Positions 32,314 to 41,909 of a stretch of DNA of 64,000 bases are shown one piece after another. The notes under the pieces were generated by a model that was given only the letters and a program-made list of their open reading frames with translations, was not told the DNA's origin and did no database searches. Numbering within the stretch: position 1 is the stretch's first letter; each line of letters opens with the position of its first letter. The stretch covers positions 591,402 through 655,401 of the forward strand of contig OZ246399.1 in NCBI GenBank assembly GCA_965230985.1, given 5' to 3'. The position numbers were made by a program, and so were the translations under genes. Source of the DNA: UBA2211 sp035404185. Lineage in GTDB: Bacteria; Patescibacteriota; Minisyncoccia; Minisyncoccales; Minisyncoccaceae.

Positions 32314-32680
32314 ATTTATTAAAATTATTATACTTTTTATTTAATTTACCGACCTTTCAGGTTTTATACACACCGTTTCCAGTGTGGAAAGAACTTAAAA
32401 CTAAACCCTATAAAACAAATAAACGAACCCCCTTCGCGGAATCCGTTCTTTTACACTAAACTTATAGATTGTATGTTGTTTTGACTATAATTCATAAATA
32501 ATAAACCCATCTATGACTTCTGCCTAAATATTAAAGACTTTGAAAACTTTTGTCAAATCCGAGTTATGCACATGTCTTTTATAATACAAATAACTAATTT
32601 TGTCAAATCAAACACTTTTTTGAATTTGGGATTACAATTTTTAGTAAAAAATATTTCAAAATATTAAATTAATTAAAAAT
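32314..32680 (-). promoter_or_regulatory. Tandem promoters and ~200-nt leader of the TasA/SipW operon
   Basis: Two sigma70-type promoters on the minus strand: TTGACA (32601-32606), 17 bases, TATAAA (32578-32583), and TTGACA (32551-32556), 17 bases, TAATAT (32528-32533). The second gives a leader of about 200 nt holding GAAC...GTTC and ACACTGGAAACGGTGT hairpins. No ORF is seen in this stretch. Confidence 0.65.
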
Positions 32681-33892
32681 TTATTCCTTCAAATATTTTT
32701 TTCCCTTTAATTTTTCCGGCATGTATTCTTGCTCTTCTTTATATCCATACTTAGGACTATACTTATACCCTTTTCCATATCCAACTTCATCCATTAATTT
32801 AGAAACAGCATTTCTTAAATGTAAAGGAACAGGAAGATTGCCATATTTTTTAACATCTTCAGAAACTTTTCCGTAAGCCATATATAATTCATTTGACTTT
32901 TTACATTTAGACATGTAGACAACTGCTTGAGCTAAAATTACATTGCATTCGGGATAACCGATAAAATGACAAGCTTGGTAAACTGCTACGGCCTGTTCTA
33001 AGGCTCTAGAATTAGCTAATCCAATATCTTCAGAGGCAAAACGAACTAAACGACGGGCAATAAACAAAGGATCTTCTCCTGATTCAATCATACGACTTAA
33101 CCAATACAAGGCTGCATTAGCATCAGAACCTCTCATTGATTTGTGCAAAGCAGAAATAATATTATAGTGCTCTTCCCCATCTTTGTCGTATAATAAAGCC
33201 GCCTTTTGTGTTGCTTCTTTTATCAATTCAACATTTATTTTACTGGAAACTGAAGCTGAATATTCTAAAATATTTAAAGCAATACGCGCATCGCCATTGC
33301 TAACTAAAGATAATAAATCAATCGCTTTTTTATCAATTTTAATTTTTAATTCCCCCAGTCCCCTCTTCTTGTCCTTAATCGCTCTCTTAATAATTAAAGC
33401 AATGCTTTCTTTGCTTAATTGTTTAAAAACAAAAACTCGAGACCGAGATAACAACGCTCCACGAACTTCAAAGCTTGGATTTTCTGTTGTTGCGCCAATT
33501 AAAGTAATTAATCCACTTTCAATATGGGGCAATAATCCATCTTGCTGTGTTTTATTCCATCTGTGTATTTCATCGATAAAAAGAATGGTTCTTTTCCCTA
33601 ATCTTTGATCAACCTTTGCTCTTTCGATTATTTCTCGCAAATCCTTTAATCCACTAGAAACCGCACTAACACGAACAAACTCTGATTTAGTTTGTTTAGC
33701 AATGATGAAAGCTAAGGTTGTCTTACCGGTACCAGGAGGACCCCAAAAAATCATTGAAGGAATTTTGTCTGTTTTAATTGCTTCCCTTAATAATTTCTTT
33801 TCTCCCACAATCTCATCCTGACCTAAAAACTCCTCCAGTGTTTCCGGACGCATTCGATCAGCTAAAGGATTTTTAAAATTAATACTTACCAT
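32681..33892 (-). CDS. rarA: Replication-associated recombination protein RarA/MgsA
   Basis: 403 residues. AAA+ motifs are MIFWGPPGTGKTTLAFIIAK (Walker A), ILFIDEIHRWNKTQQD (Walker B) and IGATTENPSFEV (sensor 1), with the RarA C-terminal tetramerisation domain (RLVRFASEDIGLANSRALEQ, PECNVILAQAVVYMSKCKKS). It acts at stalled forks. The start overlaps the Bro-N gene by 14 bases, so the two are coupled. This is unusual because Bro-N genes are often phage or damage-response related. Confidence 0.95.
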   Translation of the reverse strand: MVSINFKNPLADRMRPETLEEFLGQDEIVGEKKLLREAIKTDKIPSMIFWGPPGTGKTTLAFIIAKQTKSEFVRVSAVSSGLKDLREIIERAKVDQRLGKRTILFIDEIHRWNKTQQDGLLPHIESGLITLIGATTENPSFEVRGALLSRSRVFVFKQLSKESIALIIKRAIKDKKRGLGELKIKIDKKAIDLLSLVSNGDARIALNILEYSASVSSKINVELIKEATQKAALLYDKDGEEHYNIISALHKSMRGSDANAALYWLSRMIESGEDPLFIARRLVRFASEDIGLANSRALEQAVAVYQACHFIGYPECNVILAQAVVYMSKCKKSNELYMAYGKVSEDVKKYGNLPVPLHLRNAVSKLMDEVGYGKGYKYSPKYGYKEEQEYMPEKLKGKKYLKE

Positions 33893-34703
33893 TTTGCAAT
33901 CTTTTAATATGGTTTTCTCTGGAAATAATAGATCTGCCTAATTTCTTTTCTAATTGCTTTCGGGCCGTACCAGCAACGCCTCCTCCTTTTCTAGCAACAA
34001 CTCTATTCTGAACAAAAGTTTCTGGCTTGTCTTTTTTAGATATTTCAGCTGTTGAAGCTTCAGCAAGCATATTTAAAACCAATTCTAAATTGGTCATATT
34101 ATCTCGAAGATTTTCTTTCTTCAAATCTTTGTGTTTCTTGTAATCTTTAGTAATCAATCCCGCCCAAGCAAATGTAATATCATCGGTTAAAATAGCAAAT
34201 TCATCTGATTTCTTAACTCCTCTCTCCTCCCATTCATTAGTTAAATCTTTTCTAATTTCAATACTCTTTAATCTTAAATCAACCCACTCTTTGGAATATC
34301 CTTTCTTTAAGTAAGTCCTCAAAGCTCTTTGAATTGCCTTTTCCGGATCTTCAGCCTCTTCAATTCTTTCATAGCCAACACGTGCTAACCAAAGCTTGAA
34401 AGGCTCAGCATTGGGAGAAGGAATTGATTGGATTATTCTAAACGTTGTTTCGGTATCAGCTATATCTGTTTCTCTTAATTTGCCGTCTTCTGCTATCATT
34501 TTCAACTGTCCGATTTTTTCGGACACTTCACTTCCTTCACTTTTAAGTTTTCTTTTCAAATCAGCCCAATATTTTCTTGGTCTATCTGTTTTAGTCAAAA
34601 CAGAAATTATATCAACAACCGAGAAATACCATTTTTCTTTTTTATCATCCCACTCCCTTCTAATTTTACTTCCTTCAAAAATAGCTATTTTATTCTTTTT
34701 CAT
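33879..34703 (-). CDS. Bro-N domain protein, DinD-like
   Basis: 274 residues. N-terminal WYFSVVDIISVLTKTDRPRK and YWADLKRKLKSEG are the Bro-N (phage antirepressor-type) fold. The middle (PFKLWLARVGYERIEEAEDP, KGYSKEWVDLRLKSIEIRKD) and the C-terminal NRVVARKGGGVAGTARKQLE segment match DNA-damage-inducible protein D. Coupling to rarA fits a DNA-damage role. A prophage origin is possible, but no phage genes are nearby. Confidence 0.82.
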   Translation of the reverse strand: MKKNKIAIFEGSKIRREWDDKKEKWYFSVVDIISVLTKTDRPRKYWADLKRKLKSEGSEVSEKIGQLKMIAEDGKLRETDIADTETTFRIIQSIPSPNAEPFKLWLARVGYERIEEAEDPEKAIQRALRTYLKKGYSKEWVDLRLKSIEIRKDLTNEWEERGVKKSDEFAILTDDITFAWAGLITKDYKKHKDLKKENLRDNMTNLELVLNMLAEASTAEISKKDKPETFVQNRVVARKGGGVAGTARKQLEKKLGRSIISRENHIKRLQNGKY

Positions 34704-34776
34704 ATTTTAAACATTAAAAGTGGACATATTCCTTTTCTTTTATTATACTGTAAGAGTAATCAAAAAACAACGAAAA

Positions 34777-37119
34777 ATGGAAAATATAGACGAAATATTC
34801 CCTAAAAACTACGATTTTAAAACAATTGAAGACAAGTGGAGAAAAACTTGGGACAAAAAAGAACTTTTTAAGTTCTCCTACAATCAAGGAGACAAACTTT
34901 TTACGGTAGACACCCCTCCTCCCTACGTTTCCGCTGACCATTTGCACGCCGGTCATATCATGTCTTACACCCAAGCTGAATTTATTGTCAGATATAAAAG
35001 AATGCAAGGATACAAGGTATTCTATCCCATGGGCTTTGACGACAACGGCTTGCCAACCGAAAGATTCGTAGAAAAAAAATACAAAATAGATAAATCAAAA
35101 ACAACTAAAAAAGAATTTATTGATCTTTGTTTGAAAGAAACAGAAAAAGGAATTGAAACCTACAAAAATCTTTGGAACATGCTGGGAATTTCGGTTGATT
35201 GGTCTAAGACATACAGTACTATTGCTCCTCTACCAACCAAAGTTTCTCAATGGTCTTTAATTGATTTATATAAAAAAGGATTATTATACAGACAAGAACT
35301 TCCTATTCTTTGGTGTCCAACCTGCCAAACCGCTATTTCCCAATCAGACTTAGAGGACAAAGAAAAGGATTCTAAAATGAATTATCTAAGTTTCCCTATT
35401 AAAGATGGAGAAGATGTTGTTATCGCTACAACCAGGCCAGAACTTTTACCAGCTTGTGTCGCTTTGTATTTCAATCCCACCGATGAGAGATATAAAGAAT
35501 TAATTGGAAAGAAAGCAACTGTTCCTCTTTTTAACCAAGAAGTATTATTTAAAACTAGTGAAGCCGTAGATAAAGAAAAAGGAACTGGCTTAATGATGGT
35601 TTGTACTTGGGGAGACCAAGAAGACCTGGAAAAATGGAGATTAGACAATTTAGAAACAAAAAGTCTTTTAACCCCTGACGGAAGATTAAACGAATTAGGA
35701 CAAAAATACCAAGGAATGAAAATTGAAAAAGCCCGAGAAGAAATAATCAATGATTTAAAAGAGCAAGGATTTTTAATCAGACAAGAAGATATAACCCATT
35801 CAGTCAATGTCCATGAAAGATGCGATACTCCGGTTGAATTAATTTTGAGCAAACAATGGTTTATTAAAATTGCAGACCAAAAAGAAAAATGGCTAGAAAT
35901 GGGAGAAAAAATAGACTGGCATCCCAAAGAAATGTTTGATAACTATAAACTTTGGGTTAATTCTCTAAAATGGGACTGGTGTGTTTCGAGACAAAGATAC
36001 TATGGAGTACCATTTCCCTTTTGGTATTGTAAAGATTGCGGAGAAGTAATTCTACCTAATGAAAAAGATTTACCTGTAAGTCCGTCTGAACAAAAACCTC
36101 CGATAAATGAATGCCCTAAATGTGGAAGTAAAGAAATTATCCCTGAAACTGATGTAATGGATACTTGGGCCACTTCTTCTTGTACTCCCTTCCTTTTAAG
36201 AGAATTGGCTAATAACAAAGAATTGTTTCCAGTTGATTTAAGACCCAACGCTCATGAAATTATTAGAACCTGGGATTTTTATTCCATTGTCAAAAGCTTT
36301 TACCATTTCAATGATATTCCTTTTAAAAATATCATGGTTTCTGGTCATGGTTTAGATGAGCACGGAAAGAAAATATCAAAAAGATTAGGTAACTATATTC
36401 CTAGCGATCAATTAGTTGAAGAATTTGGAGCTGATGCTATTAGATACTGGGCTACTGGAGCTGGATTGGGACAAAACTTAAGATTCAATCCTAAAGAAAT
36501 CAAGAAAGGAAAACAAATTACTACTAAACTCTGGAATGTTGCTCGATTTATCATCATGAATCTCGATAACTACGAAGAAAAAGATATTAATCTCGAATAT
36601 CCTGATCTTTGGATATTAAAAGAAATGAATGAAACGATAAAGAAAGTGACTGAATATTTTGAACTATATCAATATGCTAAGGCCAAGAGTGAAATAGAAG
36701 AATTCTTCATGTCTAAATTCTGCGATTACTATGTTGAATTTATTAAATACAGATTATACGGAGAAGAAGAGATATCAAAAAAGTCTGCTCAATATACACT
36801 AAAAACAGTTTTCGTTGCTATCTTAAAGATGTTTGCTCCGATTCTTCCTTTCATTACTGATGAACTATATGCTCACTTCAGCGAAGAAGAAAGTATTCAC
36901 ACATCAAGCTGGCCAGTGACTCAAAAAATTAAAACAAACCTAGATGACACTGATTTTAATAAAGCAATCTCTGCTATTGATGAGATAAGAAAATACAAAT
37001 CAGAGAATCAGATATCTTTAGGAGCTGAAATTGAAGAATACAAACTTCAAACTGAGGTTGACCTAGATAAATATGGAGAATTTATCAAAAAAGCGATCAG
37101 AGTAAAGTCCCTATCATAA
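34777..37119 (+). CDS. valS: Valyl-tRNA synthetase, archaeal-like type
   Basis: 780 residues of a class Ia synthetase. The HIGH-type motif is in HLHAGHIMSYTQAEF, the amino-acid pocket reads PMGFDDNGLPTER, the editing domain carries ATTRPELLPACVAL, and DVMDTWATSSCTPF and SRQRYYGVPFPFWYC follow. These are typical of the valyl enzyme, especially the shorter archaeal-like form. The KMSKS loop reads KKISKRLGN, an unusual variant with Arg for Ser. An in-frame upstream Met adds 19 residues, but those codons contain the probable -10 TATACT, so the ATG at 34777 is preferred. Confidence 0.9.
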   Translation: MENIDEIFPKNYDFKTIEDKWRKTWDKKELFKFSYNQGDKLFTVDTPPPYVSADHLHAGHIMSYTQAEFIVRYKRMQGYKVFYPMGFDDNGLPTERFVEKKYKIDKSKTTKKEFIDLCLKETEKGIETYKNLWNMLGISVDWSKTYSTIAPLPTKVSQWSLIDLYKKGLLYRQELPILWCPTCQTAISQSDLEDKEKDSKMNYLSFPIKDGEDVVIATTRPELLPACVALYFNPTDERYKELIGKKATVPLFNQEVLFKTSEAVDKEKGTGLMMVCTWGDQEDLEKWRLDNLETKSLLTPDGRLNELGQKYQGMKIEKAREEIINDLKEQGFLIRQEDITHSVNVHERCDTPVELILSKQWFIKIADQKEKWLEMGEKIDWHPKEMFDNYKLWVNSLKWDWCVSRQRYYGVPFPFWYCKDCGEVILPNEKDLPVSPSEQKPPINECPKCGSKEIIPETDVMDTWATSSCTPFLLRELANNKELFPVDLRPNAHEIIRTWDFYSIVKSFYHFNDIPFKNIMVSGHGLDEHGKKISKRLGNYIPSDQLVEEFGADAIRYWATGAGLGQNLRFNPKEIKKGKQITTKLWNVARFIIMNLDNYEEKDINLEYPDLWILKEMNETIKKVTEYFELYQYAKAKSEIEEFFMSKFCDYYVEFIKYRLYGEEEISKKSAQYTLKTVFVAILKMFAPILPFITDELYAHFSEEESIHTSSWPVTQKIKTNLDDTDFNKAISAIDEIRKYKSENQISLGAEIEEYKLQTEVDLDKYGEFIKKAIRVKSLS

Positions 37120-37140
37120 TTAAAATATTTTAATAAAACA

Positions 37141-37164
37141 AAACGCTCCCGACTGGGAGCGTTT
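37141..37164. terminator. Bidirectional terminator between valS and a surface-protein gene
   Basis: AAACGCTCCC and GGGAGCGTTT arms with a four-base loop, flanked by T-rich sequence on both strands. Confidence 0.9.
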
Positions 37165-37183
37165 GTCTTGTTTCCTTTAATTT

Positions 37184-40111
37184 CTACTTGATATTAAAGT
37201 ACTTGCTTTTTTCAATCTTATTTTCTGCTTCTCTTTCCGCTACGTATTCTCTATCTCTTTTTCTTTCGATTAAAAGATAAATAACAATTATACATAGGAT
37301 TAAGAATAACAATAATAGGAATCCAGCCCAGAATCTTAAGTCAAGCAAAGAAATCAATCCAGCTGAACCTTCAGCACTTCTAATAACATCTACCGTCATA
37401 GTTTTACTGACTGTTGTGTTATTCTTAGCTGAAACATCAACTGTATTAACTAATTCATTAGAACCATAGCTAAAGCTTTCTTTTGAATCAACTGTTCCCT
37501 TAAAGGTAACGATCTTTGATTCTCCTAAGGCAATTGTTCCTAAGTCGAAAGCACCAGATAATGAGCTACCACATGATGAACTCTCATTAACTTTAATATC
37601 CCTAATATTACTAATCTTGTCAGAAATAATAGTTCTTAGAGTAACATTTTGTAATGATTTTTCTCCAGTTGGAGTAACTATAATTCTAAATTCTACTTCA
37701 TCTCCAGGATTTGCAGTAATTAAATTCTGCCAAGCAATTCCATTCTGAGTAATATCACGAACTAATGTCTCAACAGAAATTCCTGTTTCTACTTTAACTG
37801 GAGTAACAATTGGTGGAACATATTCTCCTACTGTATATGCTCTTGCATATTGACTTTCAGAATATGAATACATTCCTTCATCACAACCAACTGACCATGC
37901 TCTGTAGTAATACCAAACATTGTTGTATAAGTTTCTATCAATAACAGATGATCCTGTTCCAAAATAAACAACGGTACCGTCTGCAGAATTAGTTGGATAA
38001 CTTTTTGCCTTTCTTGTTACTATTGTATAACAAGCTGCTTCACCTTTATTCCAACTTAATGAAATCTGACCACTTCCAGCAGCAACAGCATTAAATCCGG
38101 TTGTAGGGTCTGGTTTAGTTACAAAGACAACATCTTGTCCCAATACAGTTTGGCTTCCATTTGAAGCTTCAGCTCTGTAGTGATAAGCTTTTCCTTTTTC
38201 TAATCCAGAAACATAATAATCAAATGATTGTCCAGAAGTCTTGTTTGTAATCCAAGATGTAGTATTGCTGTATGAAGAAAGTCTTCCCCAGCTAAATCTT
38301 ACTGATGTATATTGACCACCATCGTTGGTTAAAACTCCTTTTAATGTTGCATAATTATTTCCAACATTAGGAGTAGCAGTTGTAACTGATAATCCACCGA
38401 CATAATTTGATCCAATATTTCTAACTATAATATTAACTGTATCAGAATTTCTGTTTCCACGACTGTCAGTAACAAATAAAGTACAAGTATATGTTGTATC
38501 AACACTTACTGAAGGAGCGTAATATGTAGGAGTTAATGAATTTGAGTTAGATAAACTTCCACCATTACAAGACCAATATTGACTTGAAACATATCCCCCT
38601 TGACTATATGCGTATCCATTTAATGTTGTTGACTGATTTTCTTGAATATCCTTATTTGAACCAGCATCAACTGTTAAAGTATCATAATTATAGCTATTAT
38701 CTATTACAGTAACACTTACAGTATCGCTACCAGTATATCCCTTGCTGTCTCTAACAGTTAGAGTACAGTTATATGTTGTTGTGTAGCTAACTGAAGGAGC
38801 GTAATAGGTTGTGTATAAAGAAGAGTAATTAGATAAACTACCACCAGAACATGCCCATGAATAAGTCAATGAGTCTCCTTGAGGATCATATGCAGAACCT
38901 GATAAGGAAACAGAAGATCCTTCATTAACGCTCAAGCTTGAACCAGCATCAACTACTGGGTTTTCATTGTCATAATTAGTATTCATTACGGTAACACTAA
39001 TAGTATCGCTACCAGTATATCCCTTGCTGTCTCTAGCAGTTAGAGTACAGTTATATGTTGTTGTGTAGCTAACTGAAGGAGCGTAATAGGTTGTAGATAA
39101 AGATGCAGAGTTAGATAAACTACCACCAGTACATGACCATGAATAAGTCATGGCATCACCATCAGAATCATTTGCAGAACCTGACAAGGTGATAGAATCA
39201 TTTTCATTAACGCTGACATTTGATCCAGCATCAACTACTGGACTGTGATTAGTAGCCTCTTGATTGATTACAGTAACATTTACTGTATCAGTACCAGTAC
39301 CTCCTTTACTGTCTCTTGCAGTTAAAGTACAAACATATGTAGTATTTGAACTAACTGAAGGAGCATTGTAAGTAGTACTTAAAGAAGTAGAACTAGACAA
39401 GCTTCCATTAGTACATGACCATGAATAAGTCATAGCATCACCATCAGAATCATTGGCAGAACCTGATAAGGTAACAGAAGATCCTTCGTTAACAGAAACA
39501 TCTGAACCAGCATCAACTACTGGGTTTTGGTTTGTAGTATTATTTGAAATAGTTGCATAGAAAGTTACGTGACCTTGTGATGGCCATCCGCCAGTAACGT
39601 CTCCGATGTTAACCTCAATACTATTGCCATTATTAACAGCTGAAATTAATTCACCTCCTGTTGCTTGCTGATTGGGACGCCATCTTGCAGTATTCTCAAA
39701 AACAATGGTTTGAGAAGAAGCAATATTAAGGTTTACCGTATCAGAAACCTGGGCAGCGTTATCGGCCCATAAAGATCCAGAAAAAGACATTTGTGTACTA
39801 GCTGCTGTTGGAAAGCTTACTCTCATTTTTGTGTTAGTAGCCGTTGTGCCAGTAACAGTATTGTGATAGTAAACATCAATAGCAATTCTATCTCCAGCGT
39901 TAGCAGTAACTGATTTTGACCAATTATACGTTCCAGCACTAACCTCATAGTTCATGATTCTTAGAGTATCTAAATCCTTAGTATCATTATTAAATATAGC
40001 AGTACCAGTAGCAACAACGCTACCAACTCCAATAAACAACACCGAGACTAAAGATACAAGACTCAAAACTATCGAACTCGAAAACATTTTCTTTTTATAT
40101 AATGTATTCAT
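37184..40111 (-). CDS. Large surface protein with PKD-like and fibronectin-III-like repeats
   Basis: 975 residues. A signal peptide (SSIVLSLVSLVSVLFIGVGS) leads to a beta domain, then four ~90-residue Ig/PKD-like repeats (each VDAGS...VNE...LSGSA...YSWSC...TCTLTARDSKG). Two fibronectin-III-like domains (RFSWGRLSSYSNTTSWITNK, SGQISLSWNKGEAACYTIVT) and a DUF11-like domain (EFRIIVTPTGEKSLQNVTLR) follow. A C-terminal membrane helix and basic tail (LLIERKRDREYVAERE) complete it. It is anchored in the envelope with a long outward stalk and is probably an adhesin. The paired Cys in each PKD-like unit suggest disulphides. Confidence 0.85.
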   Translation of the reverse strand: MNTLYKKKMFSSSIVLSLVSLVSVLFIGVGSVVATGTAIFNNDTKDLDTLRIMNYEVSAGTYNWSKSVTANAGDRIAIDVYYHNTVTGTTATNTKMRVSFPTAASTQMSFSGSLWADNAAQVSDTVNLNIASSQTIVFENTARWRPNQQATGGELISAVNNGNSIEVNIGDVTGGWPSQGHVTFYATISNNTTNQNPVVDAGSDVSVNEGSSVTLSGSANDSDGDAMTYSWSCTNGSLSSSTSLSTTYNAPSVSSNTTYVCTLTARDSKGGTGTDTVNVTVINQEATNHSPVVDAGSNVSVNENDSITLSGSANDSDGDAMTYSWSCTGGSLSNSASLSTTYYAPSVSYTTTYNCTLTARDSKGYTGSDTISVTVMNTNYDNENPVVDAGSSLSVNEGSSVSLSGSAYDPQGDSLTYSWACSGGSLSNYSSLYTTYYAPSVSYTTTYNCTLTVRDSKGYTGSDTVSVTVIDNSYNYDTLTVDAGSNKDIQENQSTTLNGYAYSQGGYVSSQYWSCNGGSLSNSNSLTPTYYAPSVSVDTTYTCTLFVTDSRGNRNSDTVNIIVRNIGSNYVGGLSVTTATPNVGNNYATLKGVLTNDGGQYTSVRFSWGRLSSYSNTTSWITNKTSGQSFDYYVSGLEKGKAYHYRAEASNGSQTVLGQDVVFVTKPDPTTGFNAVAAGSGQISLSWNKGEAACYTIVTRKAKSYPTNSADGTVVYFGTGSSVIDRNLYNNVWYYYRAWSVGCDEGMYSYSESQYARAYTVGEYVPPIVTPVKVETGISVETLVRDITQNGIAWQNLITANPGDEVEFRIIVTPTGEKSLQNVTLRTIISDKISNIRDIKVNESSSCGSSLSGAFDLGTIALGESKIVTFKGTVDSKESFSYGSNELVNTVDVSAKNNTTVSKTMTVDVIRSAEGSAGLISLLDLRFWAGFLLLLFLILCIIVIYLLIERKRDREYVAEREAENKIEKSKYFNIK

Positions 40112-40184
40112 ATTTTTATTATTTTATTATTTTTTTATTATTTATTCCAAAAGAATGATTAAAATAGATAGTGGAGAAAAATTT

Positions 40185-40961
40185 TTAACTGGATGTATCT
40201 GTGGGACCGCTGGGAAAATCACCAGAGTCATCATTTACAGAATCTCCACCCGTATGTTCACCAGAGTCATCATCCATGGCACTCCCAGAGTCTCCTCCTG
40301 TGCTGCTGCTACCTCCAGAAAAGCCGTCACCGCCCCCGCTGGTGTCAAATTTTTTTAGGACACCTGTGGTTTCGTCTCCCCACCCAACGGCTATAATTCC
40401 GCCATTGGTATTGTCATGGAAATAATAAAGAAAAATCTTCTTATTTCCTTCTTCCATCGGATTGTCCACCTTAAAAAGATAGGGGGTAACGTCGCGTGTG
40501 GGATTAATTTCCGTATTATTTATTATCTTAACCGAAGAGTCAAGATAAATAACCTTCCTAAAGGACCAGTTTTTTATGATTGCTTCCTGTTTTTGGTCCT
40601 TCGTGTATGCCATTATTCTGGCATCCACTATTTTCTCGTAATCAGCAAACCTCCAAGCTGGAAGCTTACCGCGATATTCGCAACCATCAAAAAAGTCCAA
40701 CTGTGTTACCTGGTTTTTGTCCAGGTTCCACAATGTACTCCAGTAAAGAGTCGTATATTTTGGCTCTTCTGGAACACAAACGATATTATCTACTGCGGTA
40801 GTTACTACTGTTGTCGCCACCAAAGGCGTAATAGTAGTGTTCTCTTGCTCTCCTGTGGACACATTGGCTCCACTAGCATGTGGCATAAAGACCACAGATA
40901 TAGCCACAATCACTGCGATTGTCACAACTGCGATTGCAGTTAATAGTGCTTTTTTTTCCAT
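40185..40961 (-). CDS. Membrane-anchored protein with Gly/Ser/Asp-rich tail, unknown function
   Basis: About 258 residues. One N-terminal membrane helix (LLTAIAVVTIAVIVAISVVF) precedes a ~170-residue exported domain and a Gly/Ser/Asp tail (GGGDGFSGGSSSTGGDSGSA) in short imperfect repeats. The frame opens seven codons earlier, but the ATG at 40959-40961 follows AGAGG and is the better start. It belongs to the SD-type genes: TTGACA promoter, two leader hairpins, GC-richer coding. No family is recognised. The adjacent genes are a surface protein and ftsQ. Confidence 0.65.
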   Translation of the reverse strand: MEKKALLTAIAVVTIAVIVAISVVFMPHASGANVSTGEQENTTITPLVATTVVTTAVDNIVCVPEEPKYTTLYWSTLWNLDKNQVTQLDFFDGCEYRGKLPAWRFADYEKIVDARIMAYTKDQKQEAIIKNWSFRKVIYLDSSVKIINNTEINPTRDVTPYLFKVDNPMEEGNKKIFLYYFHDNTNGGIIAVGWGDETTGVLKKFDTSGGGDGFSGGSSSTGGDSGSAMDDDSGEHTGGDSVNDDSGDFPSGPTDTSS

Positions 40962-40983
40962 ACAAATAACCTCTTTCTCCACC

Positions 40984-41102
40984 CATGATATAACTCATGG
41001 CTGGTGATTATCCTCATAAATACAAGGACAAACAAAAACCATGAGTATTTTAAAAGAGCTTACTAAGCTCCTGTATAATAACACCATTATTAAATTTGTC
41101 AA
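40984..41102 (-). promoter_or_regulatory. Promoter and structured leader of the 40-kb SD-type gene
   Basis: TTGACA (41097-41102) and TATTAT (41075-41080) with 16 bases between them on the minus strand. They are followed by GAGCTTAGTAAGCTC with a T tract, then a long-range ACTCATGG/CCATGAGT stem. The first hairpin with TTTT could act as an attenuator. Confidence 0.55.
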
Positions 41103-41108
41103 GACCCC

Positions 41109-41909
41109 CTACTTTATAATCGCTTGATTGCCAAATCTTAAATCTATATACTCAAAATTACCTAAATTGCTAGAATACTTGTTATTTTCCAAAACAATAC
41201 CCAATTTTTCTATCTGCCAATCTAAATCATCATTAATATTAAAGAAAATCTTGCAAGATAAATTACTTTTAGTGACTATTTTCTCTTGATAAATATCAAA
41301 TTCACTAACATTAATTGAATTACTTTTTAATTTTAATTCAATCTTAGAAAGTCTTTCTAGAATATCTTCCTTGGTTAAATTACTAAATTCCTCTTTTTCA
41401 TTAACTTTAATCAAAGAAGAATACTCTTCCTTATTCTCAAAATCCTTAATATAGCTTCCATTTTTATCAACTAAATAGCATTTTGAATTATCAAAATCAT
41501 CAGTCCAAACTGCATAAGGAGTTTTTTCGACTATCTGAAGAGAAATTCCGTTAGGAAAATTCTTTTTAATCGTGATTTTCTCTATTTCAGGAAATGATTC
41601 CATTAAACTGTTAACTCCGCCACCCATAGAAAGAAAAATGCTTTCTGTACTGATATCCATTCCTAATAAAGAAAATGAAGTTTTTAATTCTTGTTCAGCA
41701 ACTTTTTCTAAATCTTCAGTTGAAATATTGTTATTTCCACTAATATTAAGTTGTGAAACTTGGAATCTCGGAGAAAACAACAAAAATCCCGCTGCTGAGA
41801 GAACAATAATAGAAGCGAAAACGAAAAAAGAGAAATAAAAATTAGTGAAGATGCTTTTCTTTCTTCTTTTTGCTATTTTTCTTTTTTTAATCTTTATTCT
41901 TCTCTTCAT
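41109..41909 (-). CDS. ftsQ: FtsQ/DivIB-type cell-division protein
   Basis: 266 residues: a very basic cytoplasmic N-terminus (KRRIKIKKRKIAKRRKKS), one membrane helix (FVFASIIVLSAAGFLLF), a POTRA domain (RFQVSQLNISGNNNISTEDL) and a beta domain with KNFPNGISLQIVEKTPYAVW. This is the standard layout of the divisome scaffold. Its start overlaps the femAB-like stop by one base. Both sit at the end of a long cell-wall gene run. Confidence 0.85.
   Translation of the reverse strand: MKRRIKIKKRKIAKRRKKSIFTNFYFSFFVFASIIVLSAAGFLLFSPRFQVSQLNISGNNNISTEDLEKVAEQELKTSFSLLGMDISTESIFLSMGGGVNSLMESFPEIEKITIKKNFPNGISLQIVEKTPYAVWTDDFDNSKCYLVDKNGSYIKDFENKEEYSSLIKVNEKEEFSNLTKEDILERLSKIELKLKSNSINVSEFDIYQEKIVTKSNLSCKIFFNINDDLDWQIEKLGIVLENNKYSSNLGNFEYIDLRFGNQAIIK

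Noticed and set aside
33879..34703. Prophage remnant marked by the Bro-N gene
   Set aside because: No capsid, terminase, integrase or attachment repeats nearby; the gene is coupled to rarA.
34777..37119. Leucyl-tRNA synthetase
   Set aside because: FDDNGLPTE, ATTRPELLPACVAL and DVMDTWATSS match the valyl enzyme, not LeuRS.
40193..40943. Plus-strand Pro/Ser- and Cys-rich frames opposite the Gly/Ser-tail protein
   Set aside because: Antisense reading of a low-complexity tail; no promoter or ribosome site.
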